Part shown: positions 1 through 10,035 of the stretch, in pieces
How positions within the stretch are numbered: the stretch's first letter is position 1
How the letters are laid out: each line of letters begins with the position of its first letter
Assembly (NCBI GenBank): GCA_933228675.1
Contig: OW121743.1
Coordinates: 14,391,224-14,455,223 of the forward strand
Source of the DNA: Stomorhina lunata
Lineage: Eukaryota; Arthropoda; Insecta; Diptera; Rhiniidae
Length of the DNA stretch: 64,000 nucleotides
Direction: 5' to 3'
Position numbers and translations under genes: made by a program
The notes under the pieces: model-generated
The model's input: the letters and a program-made list of their open reading frames with translations, nothing else
What the model was told of the DNA's origin: nothing
Database searches by the model: none

Positions 1-594
1 ATTTAGAAAAATTTAATTTTTGAAATTTTGAAAATTTTTTTAAAATATAAAAGAGAATTCAAAAATTAGTACTTTACTCATATAATCGCAATAAATAATA
101 CAAATTTTAAGTAGTTTTCAAAAAAATAAGAAAAAAAATTATTTAAAAATATATTTCAAAAAAATATAAATTATTATATAAAAAAAAACAAAAATTAATA
201 TAAATATTTATGGTTGTTGCTTAGCTTATTTATTAGTAATTAAGTGTATTTACAAAAAACCAAAAATCATTAGAGAATTTTCATTAAAAATCATTAAGAA
301 ATTTTCAAGAAAAAAAATTTACACAAAATTTAAAAATCCCAAAAATTATTAAGAAAAACCGTATACATTTTTTAAAATATTATTTAGTTGTTAATTATTA
401 AAAACATCACATTAAAAATCTTAAAATTTCATTACACTAAATTTGATTAACTTACCTATTCTGAGGATCTCAGAAACATTTCCAAATCTTCCAAAAAAAA
501 AAAAAAACATCACAAGTTCCTAAAAATCAAACAAAAATTTGAAAACCCATCATTAAAGATATTCTAAATAATCGAATTCAGCTAAAGTATCTCT
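1..594. other. AT-rich sequence, no gene seen
   Basis: Mostly A and T homopolymer-like tracts. No open frame, splice-flanked exon or RNA gene is visible. It leads into the degenerate 11-bp repeat that follows. Confidence 0.6.
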
Positions 595-1794
595 ACAACT
601 ACACTTTTACTAACGTTCTACTACAGTTCTAACATAGTAGAGCTTTAGTTCCAATAAAGTTCAACTACAGTCCTACTTAAGTACTACTATAATTCTACTA
701 CAGTTATACTACAGTTATACTATAGTTTTTCTATAGTTATACTATAGCTGTACTACAGTCCAACAACAGTTCTACAACAGTTCTACTACAGTTTTACTAC
801 AGTAGAACTACAGTCCTAGTATGGTTCTTAAATGGTTTTACTACAGTCCTACTATAGTTATACTATAGCTGTACTACAATTCTACTACAGTTTTACAACA
901 GTTCTACTACTAATTCTTACTACTTTAGTTGTAATATAGTTTTACTATAGCTGTACTTAAGGTTATACTACAGTTCTACTACAATTCTACTGCAGTCTTA
1001 CTACAGTACTACTATAATTATACTATAGCTGTACTACAGCTCTACTACAGTTCTACAACAGTTCTACTAAAGTTTTATTATAGTAGAACTACAGTACTAC
1101 TATAGTTTTAATATAGTTTTACTATAGTTCTACTACAGTACTACTATAGTTATACTATAGCTGTACTACAGTTCTACAACAGTTCTACTACAGTTCTACT
1201 ACAGTTTTACAACAGTTCTACTACAGTAGAACTAGAGTCCTACTATAGTTCTAATGTAGTTTTACTACAGTCCTAATACAGTACTTCTATAGTTATTCTA
1301 TAGCTGTACTACAGTTCTACTACAGTTCCACAGCACTTCTACTACAGTTTAACAACATTTCTACTAAGGTTTTACTACAGTAGAACTACAGTCCTACTAC
1401 AGTTTTAATATAGTTTTACTATAGTTCTACTACAGTACTACTATAGTTATACTATTGTTGTACTACAGTTCAGCAACAGTTCTACTACTGTTTTACTACA
1501 GTAGAACTACAGTCCTACTACTAATTTTAATATAGTTTTACTATTTTCCCACTACAGTTTAACTACAGTTCTACTACAGTTCTACAATAGGTCTACAGCA
1601 GTTCTACCATAGTTTTACTACAGTAGAACTAGAGTCCTACTATAGTTCTAATATGGTTTTACTATAGTCCTACTACAGTACTACTATAATTATACTACAG
1701 TCATACTATAGTTTTACTTTAGCTATACTATAGCTGTACTACAGATCTGCTACAGTTCTACAATATTTCTACTATAGTTTTACTATAGTAGAAC
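595..1794. repeat. Degenerate 11-bp tandem repeat (TTCTACTACAG type)
   Basis: Diverged copies of an 11-bp unit of the form TTCTACTACAG, with variants such as TTATACTATAG and CTGTACTACAG, run for about 1.2 kb. Copies differ from each other, which suggests an old array. The unit has the same length and a similar frame (TTCT...AG) to the homogeneous array that follows without a gap, so both probably descend from one ancestral 11-mer. Confidence 0.8.
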
Positions 1795-2330
1795 TAGTTC
1801 TGTTCTAGTTCTGTTCTAGTTCTATTCCAGTTCTGTTCTAGTTCTAGTTCTGTTCTAGTTCTGTTCTAGTTCTGTTCTAGTTCTGTTCTAGTTCTGTTCT
1901 AGTTCTGTTCTAGTTCTGTTCTAGTTCTGTTCTAGTTCTGTTCTAGTTCTGTTCTAGTTCTGTTCTAGTTCTGTTCTAGTTCTGTTCTAGTTCTGTTCTA
2001 GTTCTGTTCTAGTTCTGTTCTAGTTCTGTTCTAGTTCTGTTCTAGTTCTGTTCTAGTTCTGTTCTAGTTCTGTTCTAGTTCTGTTCTAGTTCTGTTCTAG
2101 TTCTGTTCTAGTTCTGTTCTAGTTCTGTTCTAGTTCTGTTCTAGTTCTGTTCTAGTTCTGTTCTAGTTCTGTTCTAGTTCTGTTCTAGTTCTGTTCTAGT
2201 TCTGTTCTAGTTCTGTTCTAGTTCTGTTCTAGTTCTGTTCTAGTTCCGTTCTAGTTCTGTTCTAGTTCTGTTCTAGTTCTGTTCTATTTCTCTTCTAGTT
2301 CTGTTCTAGTTCTGTTCTAGTTCTTTCCAC
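1795..2330. repeat. Homogeneous 11-bp satellite, (TTCTGTTCTAG)n
   Basis: About 48 nearly identical copies of TTCTGTTCTAG stand head to tail, with only a few substitutions near both ends. The low divergence points to recent expansion. The reverse complement of the same unit forms the array at 17509-17995, so the window carries two homologous arrays in opposite orientation about 15 kb apart. Confidence 0.93.
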
Positions 2331-2829
2331 TTCTTTGTTGTAGTTTTTTTAATTTGTTCCTTTTTTGGCTCCTTTTCTTAGCCATATAAATCATTAATTA
2401 TTTTTTTTATTAAAAAAAATATTTTTAATATTTTTTCTTTTCTAGCTCTAAGTAGTTGTAATTCCAAAAAAAATCGTAGCCAATTATTGTTAACATTTTA
2501 TTCCTATCAATATTAAAAATTAGTCATCAAGTTCGTCCATTAATAAAATTATTTAGTTCCATAAGTTTTTGAACTATAAATTTTTTTAGTGATAATTATT
2601 TATATAGAGAAAATTTTATTTAAAAAATTTTGTTAAAATTAGTTTAAATATTTACAAAATCTTGAAGAAATACCATCTCAAAATCAAATTTTAAAGAAAA
2701 AAATCCATAAATTTTGAATTTTTTTTACAGCAGAAAATGAACAGTTTTGGTAATTCTAAACTCTTGAGACCCATGAAAAACTAGCCTTGTAGAAAAATTT
2801 TACTATGGAGTTATTAAATGTAGCAAAAA
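2331..2829. other. AT-rich spacer, no gene seen
   Basis: Unique AT-rich sequence between the 11-bp and the 33-bp arrays. No coding frame or regulatory site can be supported. Confidence 0.5.
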
Positions 2830-4472
2830 TGCGCTTTGGAAATTTAGTAAATTTTAAATTTACTAAAAAAATTTAGTAAATTTTGTCAAAATTTACTAAA
2901 GAAATTTAGTAAATTTTGTCAAAATTTACTAAAGAAATTTTGTAAATTTTGTCAAAATTTACTAAAGAAATTTAGTAAATTTTGTCAAAATTTAGTAAAG
3001 AAATTTAGTAAATTTTGTCAAAATTTACTAAAGAAATTTTGTAAATTTTGTCAAAATTTACTAAAGAAATTTAGTAAATTTTGCAAAAATTTTTTAAAGA
3101 AATTTAGTAAATTTTGCAAAAATTTACTAAAGAAATTTAGTAAATTTTGCAAAAATTTACTAAAGAAATTTAGTAAATTTTGCAAAAATTTATTAAAGAA
3201 ATTTAGTAAATTTTGCAAAAATTTACTAAAGAAATTTAGTAAATTTTGCAAAAATTTACTAAAGAAATTTAGTAAATTTTGCAAAAATTTACTAAAGAAA
3301 TTTAGTAAATTTTGCAAAAATTTACTAAAGAAATTTAGTAAATTTTGCAAAAATTTACTAAAGAAATTTAGTAAATTTTGCAAAAATTTACTAAAGAAAT
3401 TTAGTAAATTTTGCAAAAATTTACTAAAGAAATTAAATTTTTGCAAAATTTACTAAAGAAATTTAGAAAATTTTGCAAAAATTTACTAACGAAATTTAGT
3501 GAATTTTGCAAAAATTTACTAAAGAAATTAAGTAAATTTTGCAAAAATTTACTAAGGAAATATAGTAAATTTTGTCAAAATTTACTAAAGAAATTTAGTA
3601 AATTTTGTCAAAATTTACTAAAGAAATTTAGTAAATTTTGTCAAAATTTACTAAAGAAATTTAGTAAATTTTGTCAAAATTTACTAAAGAAATTTAGTAA
3701 ATTTTGTCAAAATTTACTAAAGAAATTTAGTAAATTTTGTCAAAATTTACTAAAGAAATTTAGTAAATTTTGTCAAAATTTACTAAAGAAATTTAGTAAA
3801 TTTTGTCAAAATTTACTAAAGAAATTTAGTAAATTTTGTCAAAATTTACTAAAGAAATTTAGTAAATTTTGTCAAAATTTACTAAAGAAATTTAGTAAAT
3901 TTTGTCAAAATTTACTAAAGAAATTTAGTAAATTTTGTCAAAATTTACTAAAGAAATTTAGTAAATTTTGTCAAAATTTACTAAAGAAATTAAGTAAATT
4001 TTGTCTAAATTTACTAAAGAAATTTAGTAAATTTTGTCAAAATTTACTAAAGAAATTTAGTAAATTTTGTCAAAATTTACTAAAGAAATTTAGTAAATTT
4101 TGTCAAAATTTACTAAAGAAATTTAGTTAATTTTGTCAAAATTTACTAAAGAAATTTTGTAAATTTTGTCAAAATTTACTAAAGAAATTTTGTAAATTTT
4201 GTCAAAATTTACTAAAGAAATTTAGTAAATTTTTTTAAAATTTACTAAAGAAATTTAGTAAATTTTGTCAAAATTTACTAAAGAAATTTAGTAAATTTTG
4301 TCAAAATTTACTAAAGAAATTTAGTAAATTTTGTCAAAATTTACTAAAGAAATTTAGTAAATTTTGTCAAAATTTAATAAAGAAATTAAGTTAATTTTGC
4401 AAAAATTTACTAAGGAAATTTAGTAAATTTTGTCAAAATTTACTAAAGAATTTTAGTAAATTTTGCAAAAAT
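2830..4472. repeat. 33-bp tandem satellite, each unit a perfect hairpin
   Basis: Roughly 50 copies of a 33-bp unit. The unit reads arm AAATTTACTAAA, then GAAA, then the reverse-complement arm TTTAGTAAATTT, then a 5-nt spacer that is TGTCA in most copies and TGCAA in a block around 3070-3540. As 33 is a multiple of three and the unit lacks stops in some frames, long spurious frames appear on both strands (3051-3446 minus, 3411-4130 plus). These are not genes. Diverged copies recur at 9903-10030. Confidence 0.93.
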
Positions 4473-4558
4473 GTTTTTTTGTAAAAATTTCTGAAGAAAG
4501 TTTTGGAAATATTTTTTTATTGAAAATTTTGGAAAAAACAGTCTTTGTTCCTTTAGAC

Positions 4559-4564
4559 TTTATT
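4559..4564 (-). terminator. Poly(A) signal AATAAA of the 204-aa secreted protein gene
   Basis: AATAAA on the minus strand, 19 nt after the stop codon at 4583. It is the first canonical signal downstream, so the 3' UTR would be very short. The 33-bp satellite begins less than 100 bp further on. Confidence 0.6.
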
Positions 4565-4582
4565 AATTATTTCGAGTTTCAT

Positions 4583-5154
4583 TTAGTTGTTATAACTTGT
4601 AGCATTTCTACAAGAGTCATAAGATCTGGCTGATCTTGGATCTCTGACTTTGGTTTTCTCATCATCCGGGTTTTCAGAATCCTCGTCTTCTTCTCTAGAA
4701 TCAGTCTTTGGATGTTTTGGTTTTTTTCCACTATCATCTTCCTCCTCTGATGCTACTTTAGGTAGATCTGTTAAAACTGGTAGTATGGCCTCCTCCACGG
4801 CATCACCTACATTATCAAGTGTCCCATTTAAATCATCCTCACCCAAATCTGGTAGGACTGCAACACCAGGTTCTACAGCCTCTTCTGCAATCTCTTCGAC
4901 ATCTTCAAGTGTCCCATTCAAATCGGCTGGCCTCACATTTGGTAGGACTGATAGAACTTTTTCGAAAGCCTTTTTAAAGGAGTCAACTACATCATCTAGA
5001 TTTCGATTTAAATCATCTGCTTTCAAATTTGGTTCTAGAACATCGCCAACAGTGTCATCTACCTCTGACAAAGTCTCATTTAATTCTGATTTTGTATTCG
5101 GAAGCTGAGGTTTTAAGAAATCAAACCAATCGGCTTGGGCTTGCCCTAGGGTCA
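4583..5154 (-). CDS. Exon 2 of secreted acidic repeat protein (204 aa in total)
   Basis: This is the main coding exon of a two-exon gene. Spliced to 5274-5232 it gives a 204-residue protein with a signal peptide (residues 1-22, ending GQAQA before DWFDFL). Four copies of a motif of the type LNGTLxDVxD start near residues 39, 63, 93 and 123, the last three spaced exactly 30 residues apart. An acidic and lysine-rich tail (about 150-190) contains EEEDD and DDEK runs, followed by a final segment with one cysteine. NET, NGT, NGT and NAT are potential N-glycosylation sequons. I do not recognise the family. The layout suggests a secreted, repetitive, acidic structural or fluid protein. Reading upstream without splicing gives a false lysine/isoleucine-rich N-terminus from the intron. 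Confidence 0.85.
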
Positions 5155-5231
5155 CTATGAAGAAAATTTTTACGATTTTAAATATTTTCTTCAAAATTTT
5201 TTATTTTGCTAATAAAAAGTTTTTAACTTAC
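5155..5231 (-). other. 77-bp intron splitting the signal peptide
   Basis: Minus-strand donor GTAAGT directly after CTGACAG and acceptor CTTCATAG just before TGACCC. Removing it joins codon position 1 (G) to TG and forms a valine within the hydrophobic core of the signal peptide. The AT-rich body of 77 bp is typical of short fly introns. Confidence 0.88.
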
Positions 5232-5274
5232 CTGTCAGGGCTATTAATATTACTAAAGCTTCAGATGAACGCAT
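5232..5274 (-). CDS. Exon 1 of secreted acidic repeat protein (start codon, signal peptide)
   Basis: This 43-nt exon starts at ATG (5274) and encodes MRSSEALVILIALT plus one base. Joined to exon 2 it completes a typical signal peptide: a short polar N-terminus, a core ALVILIALTVTL and the small residues GQAQA before cleavage. The ATG lies 38 nt downstream of the predicted TSS. The alternative start inside the intron has no promoter and no plausible signal peptide, so the spliced start is preferred. Confidence 0.85.
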
Positions 5275-5308
5275 TATATCTATGTAAGTCTAAGCTCAAA
5301 ATTCGTTT

Positions 5309-5344
5309 GACTGATGTATTTTCTGTATTGTCTCTTAATTTATA
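5309..5344 (-). promoter_or_regulatory. Core promoter (TATA box plus Inr) of the secreted protein gene
   Basis: On the minus strand TATAAA (5344-5339) lies 32 nt upstream of the A in TCAGTC (5314-5309), a perfect match to the arthropod initiator TCAKTY. This is the expected TATA-to-TSS spacing and puts the TSS at about 5312, giving a 38-nt 5' UTR. The consistent promoter, intron and poly(A) signal together support a functional gene with tissue-regulated (TATA-type) expression. The regulation is inferred. Confidence 0.72.
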
Positions 5345-5519
5345 TGCATTTTTTCAGAACTTTTCCATGAATGGGTTCACGTTTTTTGCCATAATGTCAC
5401 GTACTTTAGAAACTTTTGTGAGAATTCAATTCGACATAACCATAAATCTGTCTAATGGAATGTAATAACTTATTCTTCTTATGAAATATTGACTAGTAAA
5501 ATATTTACGACATTTTGTC

Positions 5520-5870
5520 CCCTAAATAAAACAAAAGAGTATATTTTTTTGCAATTTCGAGATAACCCTAATTAGTGCCATTTTTAAAAAAGTACCAAAT
5601 ACGTGACCCCTTGTTTTTCCAGCCGATTCTTTGTTTCTATCGCTTCTAGTTTCGGAGATATGATGTTGCCTATTTTTCTGCCATTTCTGCCCTGTTTTAT
5701 CACCAAAATGGCCGAAATTGCAAAAAGTACCGTATATGTGTACCTTTTTAGTGCTGATCTCAGGCCAATTAAGTTTTTGTTTTTATCACTTTTGGTTTAG
5801 AAGATATAATGCTACTGATTTTTCCCATTTTTACCCCTAAAATTAAAAAAAAACTAAGGTCAAATATGGA
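5520..5870. repeat. Diverged ~155-bp repeats with AAAAAGTACC motif, part 1
   Basis: Two diverged units. Each carries an AAAAAGTACC-like start, a segment resembling TTCTAGCCGATTC, a TTTCTATC...GATATGATG segment and a CCCATTTTTACCCC segment. The array continues at 6590-7495 on the far side of a DINE-1-like copy, which looks inserted into it. Confidence 0.6.
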
Positions 5871-6600
5871 CCAAAAATTAAATAAGTTTATCTTAAGTCT
5901 TAGAGACATACATACATATACTATGTGCTATTTTTTCAAAATTTCGAAATTTATATCGTTTCCGGCTACGGGCCTGATATGGGAGCTAGGGTCAATTGTG
6001 GACCGATTGTTACCAAATTTTGTTTATTGGTTCATATATACAAAATATTTATCAATGCAAAGTTTAAGTAATCAAATGCAATTATCTTTAGAGTTATTAA
6101 TGTTTATGTGCTTTTATGTGTATATAAACGTCTATTGAGAATGTTTCTTGTATGGGAGGTATGGTCAAATATGGGCCGATTTCTACAAAATTAGGAATAC
6201 TGATTAAGGTTATGATAAGCAATATTTGTGCTGAATATTATTGAAATCATTAAAATTTGTGGTTGTAAAGGACCAAAAATTCTATTCTGTGAAGGCATCC
6301 CTATGGGAGGTACCCGAAATAGTAAACCAATTTCGCCCAAATCCGATTTCCTTGCACCAAAATATGAGCCTATGCCAAATTTCATCAAATTATCTTTAAA
6401 GTTACGAAATATAGAGCGATAACAAGTTTACATGGATTACCGGCCAGCCAGCCATCAGGACATCGTTAAAACAACTCAGGGAGTGATTCTAAGTCGATTG
6501 GTAAACTAAAAAGTAGGTCTCAGACCAATATTTCTATGCGTTACAAATATCAGCACAAACCCAATATACCCTTGCCACCTATGGCGGTAAAGGGTAAAAA
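5871..6600 (+). mobile_element. DINE-1/mini-me-like non-autonomous element, diverged copy
   Basis: Contains the internal segments GGGAGCTAGGGTCAA and GGGAGGTATGGTCAAATATG. The 3' block has AGTCGATTGGTAAACTA, TTTCTATGCGTTACA and ATCAGCACAAACCC. It ends in a hairpin of the type ACCCTTGCCACCTATGGCGGTAAAGGGT. The same blocks in the same order occur at 60739-61476. The GACG-type microsatellite core is lost here. Orientation plus. The 5' limit is uncertain. Confidence 0.6.
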
Positions 6601-7495
6601 AAAGTACCAAAATTGAGTTTTTACCCTTTTTTAGCCTTAAAATTGACATTTTGAAAAAAGTGTCAAACATGTGTCCTCATATTTTTCTAGCCAATCCAAA
6701 TCCAACTTTAACTTTGTTTCTATCGATGTTGGTTTCAAAGATATGATATTACTAATTTTTCCCCTTTTCTGCCCTGTTTAAAAAAAAATCTAAAAAAGAA
6801 CCGAACAAATGTCCCTTTATTTTTAGAGCGAATCTCAAACCAATTTAATTCTATTGGCTAAGGAAATATAATGTTACCGATTTGTCCCTGTTTTAGCCAT
6901 AAATTAAAAAAGTACCTAGTTAGCCATAAATTAAAAAAGTACGTTAGCCATAAATTAAAAAAGTACGTAGTTGATATTTTTTCTTGTTTACAGTTTCCAT
7001 TTCAAATTTTGTTTCTGTGTTTATTCGTTCAAAGGATACATATGAGTTAAAGAAAAGTAACAAAAATGTATTTTTCCCCTTTTACCCTTTATTTGCCCCA
7101 TTGATATTTTGTACTTGTATTTCTAGCTTTATTGTATTAAGTGATATACAAAGATAAGAAAGAATAAACTTATCCTAACATTTTTTACTCGTTCCTACCT
7201 TTTTTTAACCCCCTAAATTGAAAAAGTACCAAACACGTGTTTGATATTTTTTCATTTGTTTTTTTTTTTTTTTTAATTTTGTTGCTGCGTTTATTGGCTC
7301 AAAAGATACACATGAGTTAAAAAAAAGTACCAACAATTTTTTTTCATTTTTTACCCCCTATTTTCCCCATCTACCAAAAGTACCAAAAAAGTGTTTTCTT
7401 ATTTTTTTGTAGCTGATTCCAACGCAATTTCAATTTTAGTCCGAAGAAAAAGTTTACTTCGGAAGATAAGACATTACTGATTTCCCCCACTAAGG
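6601..7495. repeat. Diverged ~155-bp repeats with AAAAAGTACC motif, part 2
   Basis: Five to six degenerate units with AAAAAGTACC followed by TTTTTCTAGCC-like, TTTCTATCG-like and TTACCCCC-like blocks. A recent micro-expansion inside (about 6896-6967) has three near-identical copies of TTAGCCATAAATTAAAAAAG. Confidence 0.6.
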
Positions 7496-7531
7496 GGGTA
7501 ACAACGGCCGAATTTTTAAAAAATCTCTTCT

Positions 7532-7549
7532 TAGCGTTACGTAACGCTA
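7532..7549. repeat. 18-bp perfect palindrome
   Basis: TAGCGTTACGTAACGCTA equals its own reverse complement. It sits in a small GC-richer patch next to a G-rich run (GGGGGAGGGGG) at the end of the AAAAAGTACC repeats. Function unknown. It may be a palindromic protein-binding site or a transposon remnant. Confidence 0.7.
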
Positions 7550-7579
7550 TTAGGGGGAGGGGGCTATGACTTTTTTTAG

Positions 7580-8608
7580 GGTGGAGGAATGTATGCGTAT
7601 TTCTACTAAAATGTGAATGGATTTAAACATATTTTCGCAATATCTCCGCCAATGGCTATCCACCTTTAGCCTTAAGAGTTTAAATGCACTCGAGGGGTAC
7701 TATTTATGGTTTGGGAACTGCAATTTTAATAGTGATGATTACTGAACTTTTGTTCGAACCATTTGTCTTAATTGTTTTTCCATTCCTATTGAGACACCTC
7801 CAAAATATGGTTTTAGAATGTGTAACGACTTCTTTGGGTCCCTTAAATGTTAACCTTTGATATTTGGGAATAAGAAAAGGCCATGCATACTGGAACTTAA
7901 CGGAGAAGGAGTTATCAATTCAAGCTTTTGACTGTTTCACGAGATGTGTGAGAGCTCGTATTGTCATGATGATGAACAATTCATCTTCGGGGGTTAGTTT
8001 TAGCTCGTATTGTCATACTTAATAGATAATGATTTATTTTCGGGGTTAGTTTTACGAATTTCTTCCAAGAATTGACCGTTCTACGTTGGAACTGAACTAA
8101 ACACATGGCCCTCACGATAGATGCAACAGGAACCAATTTGTTTAACTGTTCTTCTTCAACGAACAATTTTTTTAGATGTAACTCATCTTGGAATAACCAG
8201 TCGAACGATTACTGAGGCCAAATCGCCGCATTCGATATCGATCGAAATGTGTAGCCTACTTTTAGGATAATCTTAATAATATATAGCCTATAAAGTTCTC
8301 AACATTGTAACTTATTTGTCAAAAGTTTCCTGATAATAAAAGAACTTAATTTAACAAAAAGTTTTGACAAACAAAATAATATGTTTAGATCTCAATTTTA
8401 TTAAATTTTTTGCCCTAAGGTATGTTACACAATATTTGCTTATAAAAGTCTGATTCGTTGAACGACAACGAATGCGGGGATTTGAAAACTGATTTGTTTC
8501 TAGATCAAAAGTATTTATCCATGATCCGCCATTACAAATTTTTTTCCATACACACTTTTTTCTTCAGGTACAGTAAAATTTAAATTTCATTTATAAATAT
8601 CGTAAACA
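7580..8608. other. Intergenic sequence, no gene supported
   Basis: Unique sequence with a short tandem duplication near 7945-8060 (AGCTCGTATTGTCAT followed by TTCGGGGTTAGTTTTA, twice). A 61-codon minus-strand frame at 7981-8166 has no promoter, splice or family support. Confidence 0.45.
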
Positions 8609-8614
8609 TTTATT
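8609..8614 (-). terminator. Candidate poly(A) signal AATAAA of the 362-aa gene
   Basis: AATAAA on the minus strand about 100 nt beyond the stop codon at 8714. The surrounding AT richness makes a chance match possible. Confidence 0.4.
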
Positions 8615-8713
8615 TAAATGTCTTTTCTTTCCCACATCATTCACTTTCAACTTATTTTAATATTTTTTCTAAATTCTATAAATAATTCACTATATGATAA
8701 AGATCTTTCGCTC

Positions 8714-9802
8714 TTATCTCCGATCACACTTGCCCGCACTCCACTGACACTCGGCGTCCGTCATTGAGCGATTCTTCAAGCCAAACACAAACCTTCGCTT
8801 ATTGTCATAGAAAGTGGTGGCGCACATGAGATATTGATTTTGTGAGAAGACCAACTGATCATCGTCGACTAGTTGCACAGACCAAATATGATAGTCCTGC
8901 TGCCAAATGTACTCGGGTATTTCGGTCATATTGCCACCGATCTTTTGATTGTACACGGGCCAGCGGGAGTAGAAATTTTTAAAATGTCTGCTATACAAGG
9001 CCAAGCTAAGGGTGGAGGGTATGGCATCCAAATCATCGGTATCATCGGTCAAACGTATAGGTTGCAATTCCAGCATTTGCTCATCCCCGCTATCGTCCTC
9101 CATGTCCACAGTGTTATTAAAGTCCTCGAAAATAGCCTTGATTTTACCCTTGCCATCATTATAGCGCTTCATCAGATGCCAGGTAAAGGCAAAGCGTATT
9201 TCATGATTCGAAACAAATTCATCACTTTCCGTTTGAAATAGCATTTCCTGATGTTTGCGATTTAGCAAACAAAATTCACTGGAGCCAAACAAATAATGCA
9301 AAGAACTGGGCAGACTTTTCAAGGCCCTTTGAAATAAAATCTGAGTCCTGCTATTCAAAGTCTTATAAAGATGATAATTTTTGATCTTATGCAAACCATT
9401 AGCCACCATCAGCAAATACTCATAATCGGGATACTCATTCATATTATGCAGCCAAAATAAACTCAACTGAGATCTGACCATGGCCACAAAAGTCGAGGCA
9501 TCACATTTCTTATACAACTGCCAAAGTTGCTGGAACAGGGAATGAGCGGTTTGAGTTTCGTAGAGCTTTTGTACCACACGATTATAGAACACCTGTATCA
9601 TGGGATGATTTTGACTATCCATTTCCTCGAAGAGATTTTTGTAGAGATTAAAATAGGCACACGAGTCATTGGCAGTGATTGGCGCAGGCAATAAATTGAA
9701 TTCCAATAGGTTCTGAAAATCACTTGAAGTGGTAGCTTCGTTGTGTATATGTTTCAGGAATGAGGCGAGACAAAACAAAAGTAAAACTTTCTTCGATGTC
9801 AT
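8714..9802 (-). CDS. Secreted protein, 362 aa, single exon, family not recognised
   Basis: An intact intronless frame with ATG at 9802. Residues 1-23 form a signal peptide (VLLLFCLASFL core). The rest has no transmembrane segment and looks like a helical globular protein rich in Leu, Phe, Tyr and Asn. Cysteines are few and spread out (DSCAYF, KKCDAS, EFCLL, LMCATT, AECQW, GKCD), compatible with disulfides. An acidic linker (MEDDSGDEQMLE) lies near residue 230, and NNT, NMT and NRS are possible glycosylation sites. Codon use is far less AT-biased than the surroundings, which supports selection on the protein. An Inr-like TCATTC lies about 50-60 nt upstream, without a clear TATA box. It could be a haemolymph or reproductive-tract protein, but nothing here decides that. 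Confidence 0.8.
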   Translation of the reverse strand: MTSKKVLLLFCLASFLKHIHNEATTSSDFQNLLEFNLLPAPITANDSCAYFNLYKNLFEEMDSQNHPMIQVFYNRVVQKLYETQTAHSLFQQLWQLYKKCDASTFVAMVRSQLSLFWLHNMNEYPDYEYLLMVANGLHKIKNYHLYKTLNSRTQILFQRALKSLPSSLHYLFGSSEFCLLNRKHQEMLFQTESDEFVSNHEIRFAFTWHLMKRYNDGKGKIKAIFEDFNNTVDMEDDSGDEQMLELQPIRLTDDTDDLDAIPSTLSLALYSRHFKNFYSRWPVYNQKIGGNMTEIPEYIWQQDYHIWSVQLVDDDQLVFSQNQYLMCATTFYDNKRRFVFGLKNRSMTDAECQWSAGKCDRR

Positions 9803-9902
9803 CTTGGCAAATATTTATTTACAACTAATGCAAGTGGTTCTGGCTTCTTGTTGATGCCAAGACTCGTCAATGAATGACAAGCAGGGGAGGGCTAAAAAAG
9901 AG

Positions 9903-10035
9903 CACTCTTTAGTAAATTTTCGCAAAATTTACAAAGTCTTTAGTTTAGTATTTACTACGTCTTTAGTAAATTTTGCAAAAATTTACTAAGTCTTTAGTAA
10001 ATTTTTCAAAAAATTTAGTAAATTTTGCAAAAAAT
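9903..10035. repeat. Short diverged copies of the 33-bp hairpin satellite
   Basis: Three or four units of the type TAAATTTTGCAAAAATTTAC followed by TAAGTCTTTAG, related to the array at 2830-4472. They lie between the 362-aa gene and the 29-bp array. Confidence 0.6.

Noticed and set aside
3051..4130. Long frames of 131 aa (minus) and 239 aa (plus) with 11-residue repeats
   Set aside because: They arise because the 33-bp satellite unit is a multiple of three and lacks stops in these frames. Both strands are open at once and there is no promoter, signal peptide or splice context.
4650..5108. 152-aa plus-strand Ser-rich frame
   Set aside because: Antisense shadow of the acidic secreted protein exon. 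Its Ser-rich content mirrors the Asp/Glu codons of the real frame.
5157..5194. N-terminal extension MKKIFKIVKIFFI of the 204-aa protein
   Set aside because: It lies in the intron. The spliced exon 1 gives a proper signal peptide, a promoter at the right distance and exact splice consensus.
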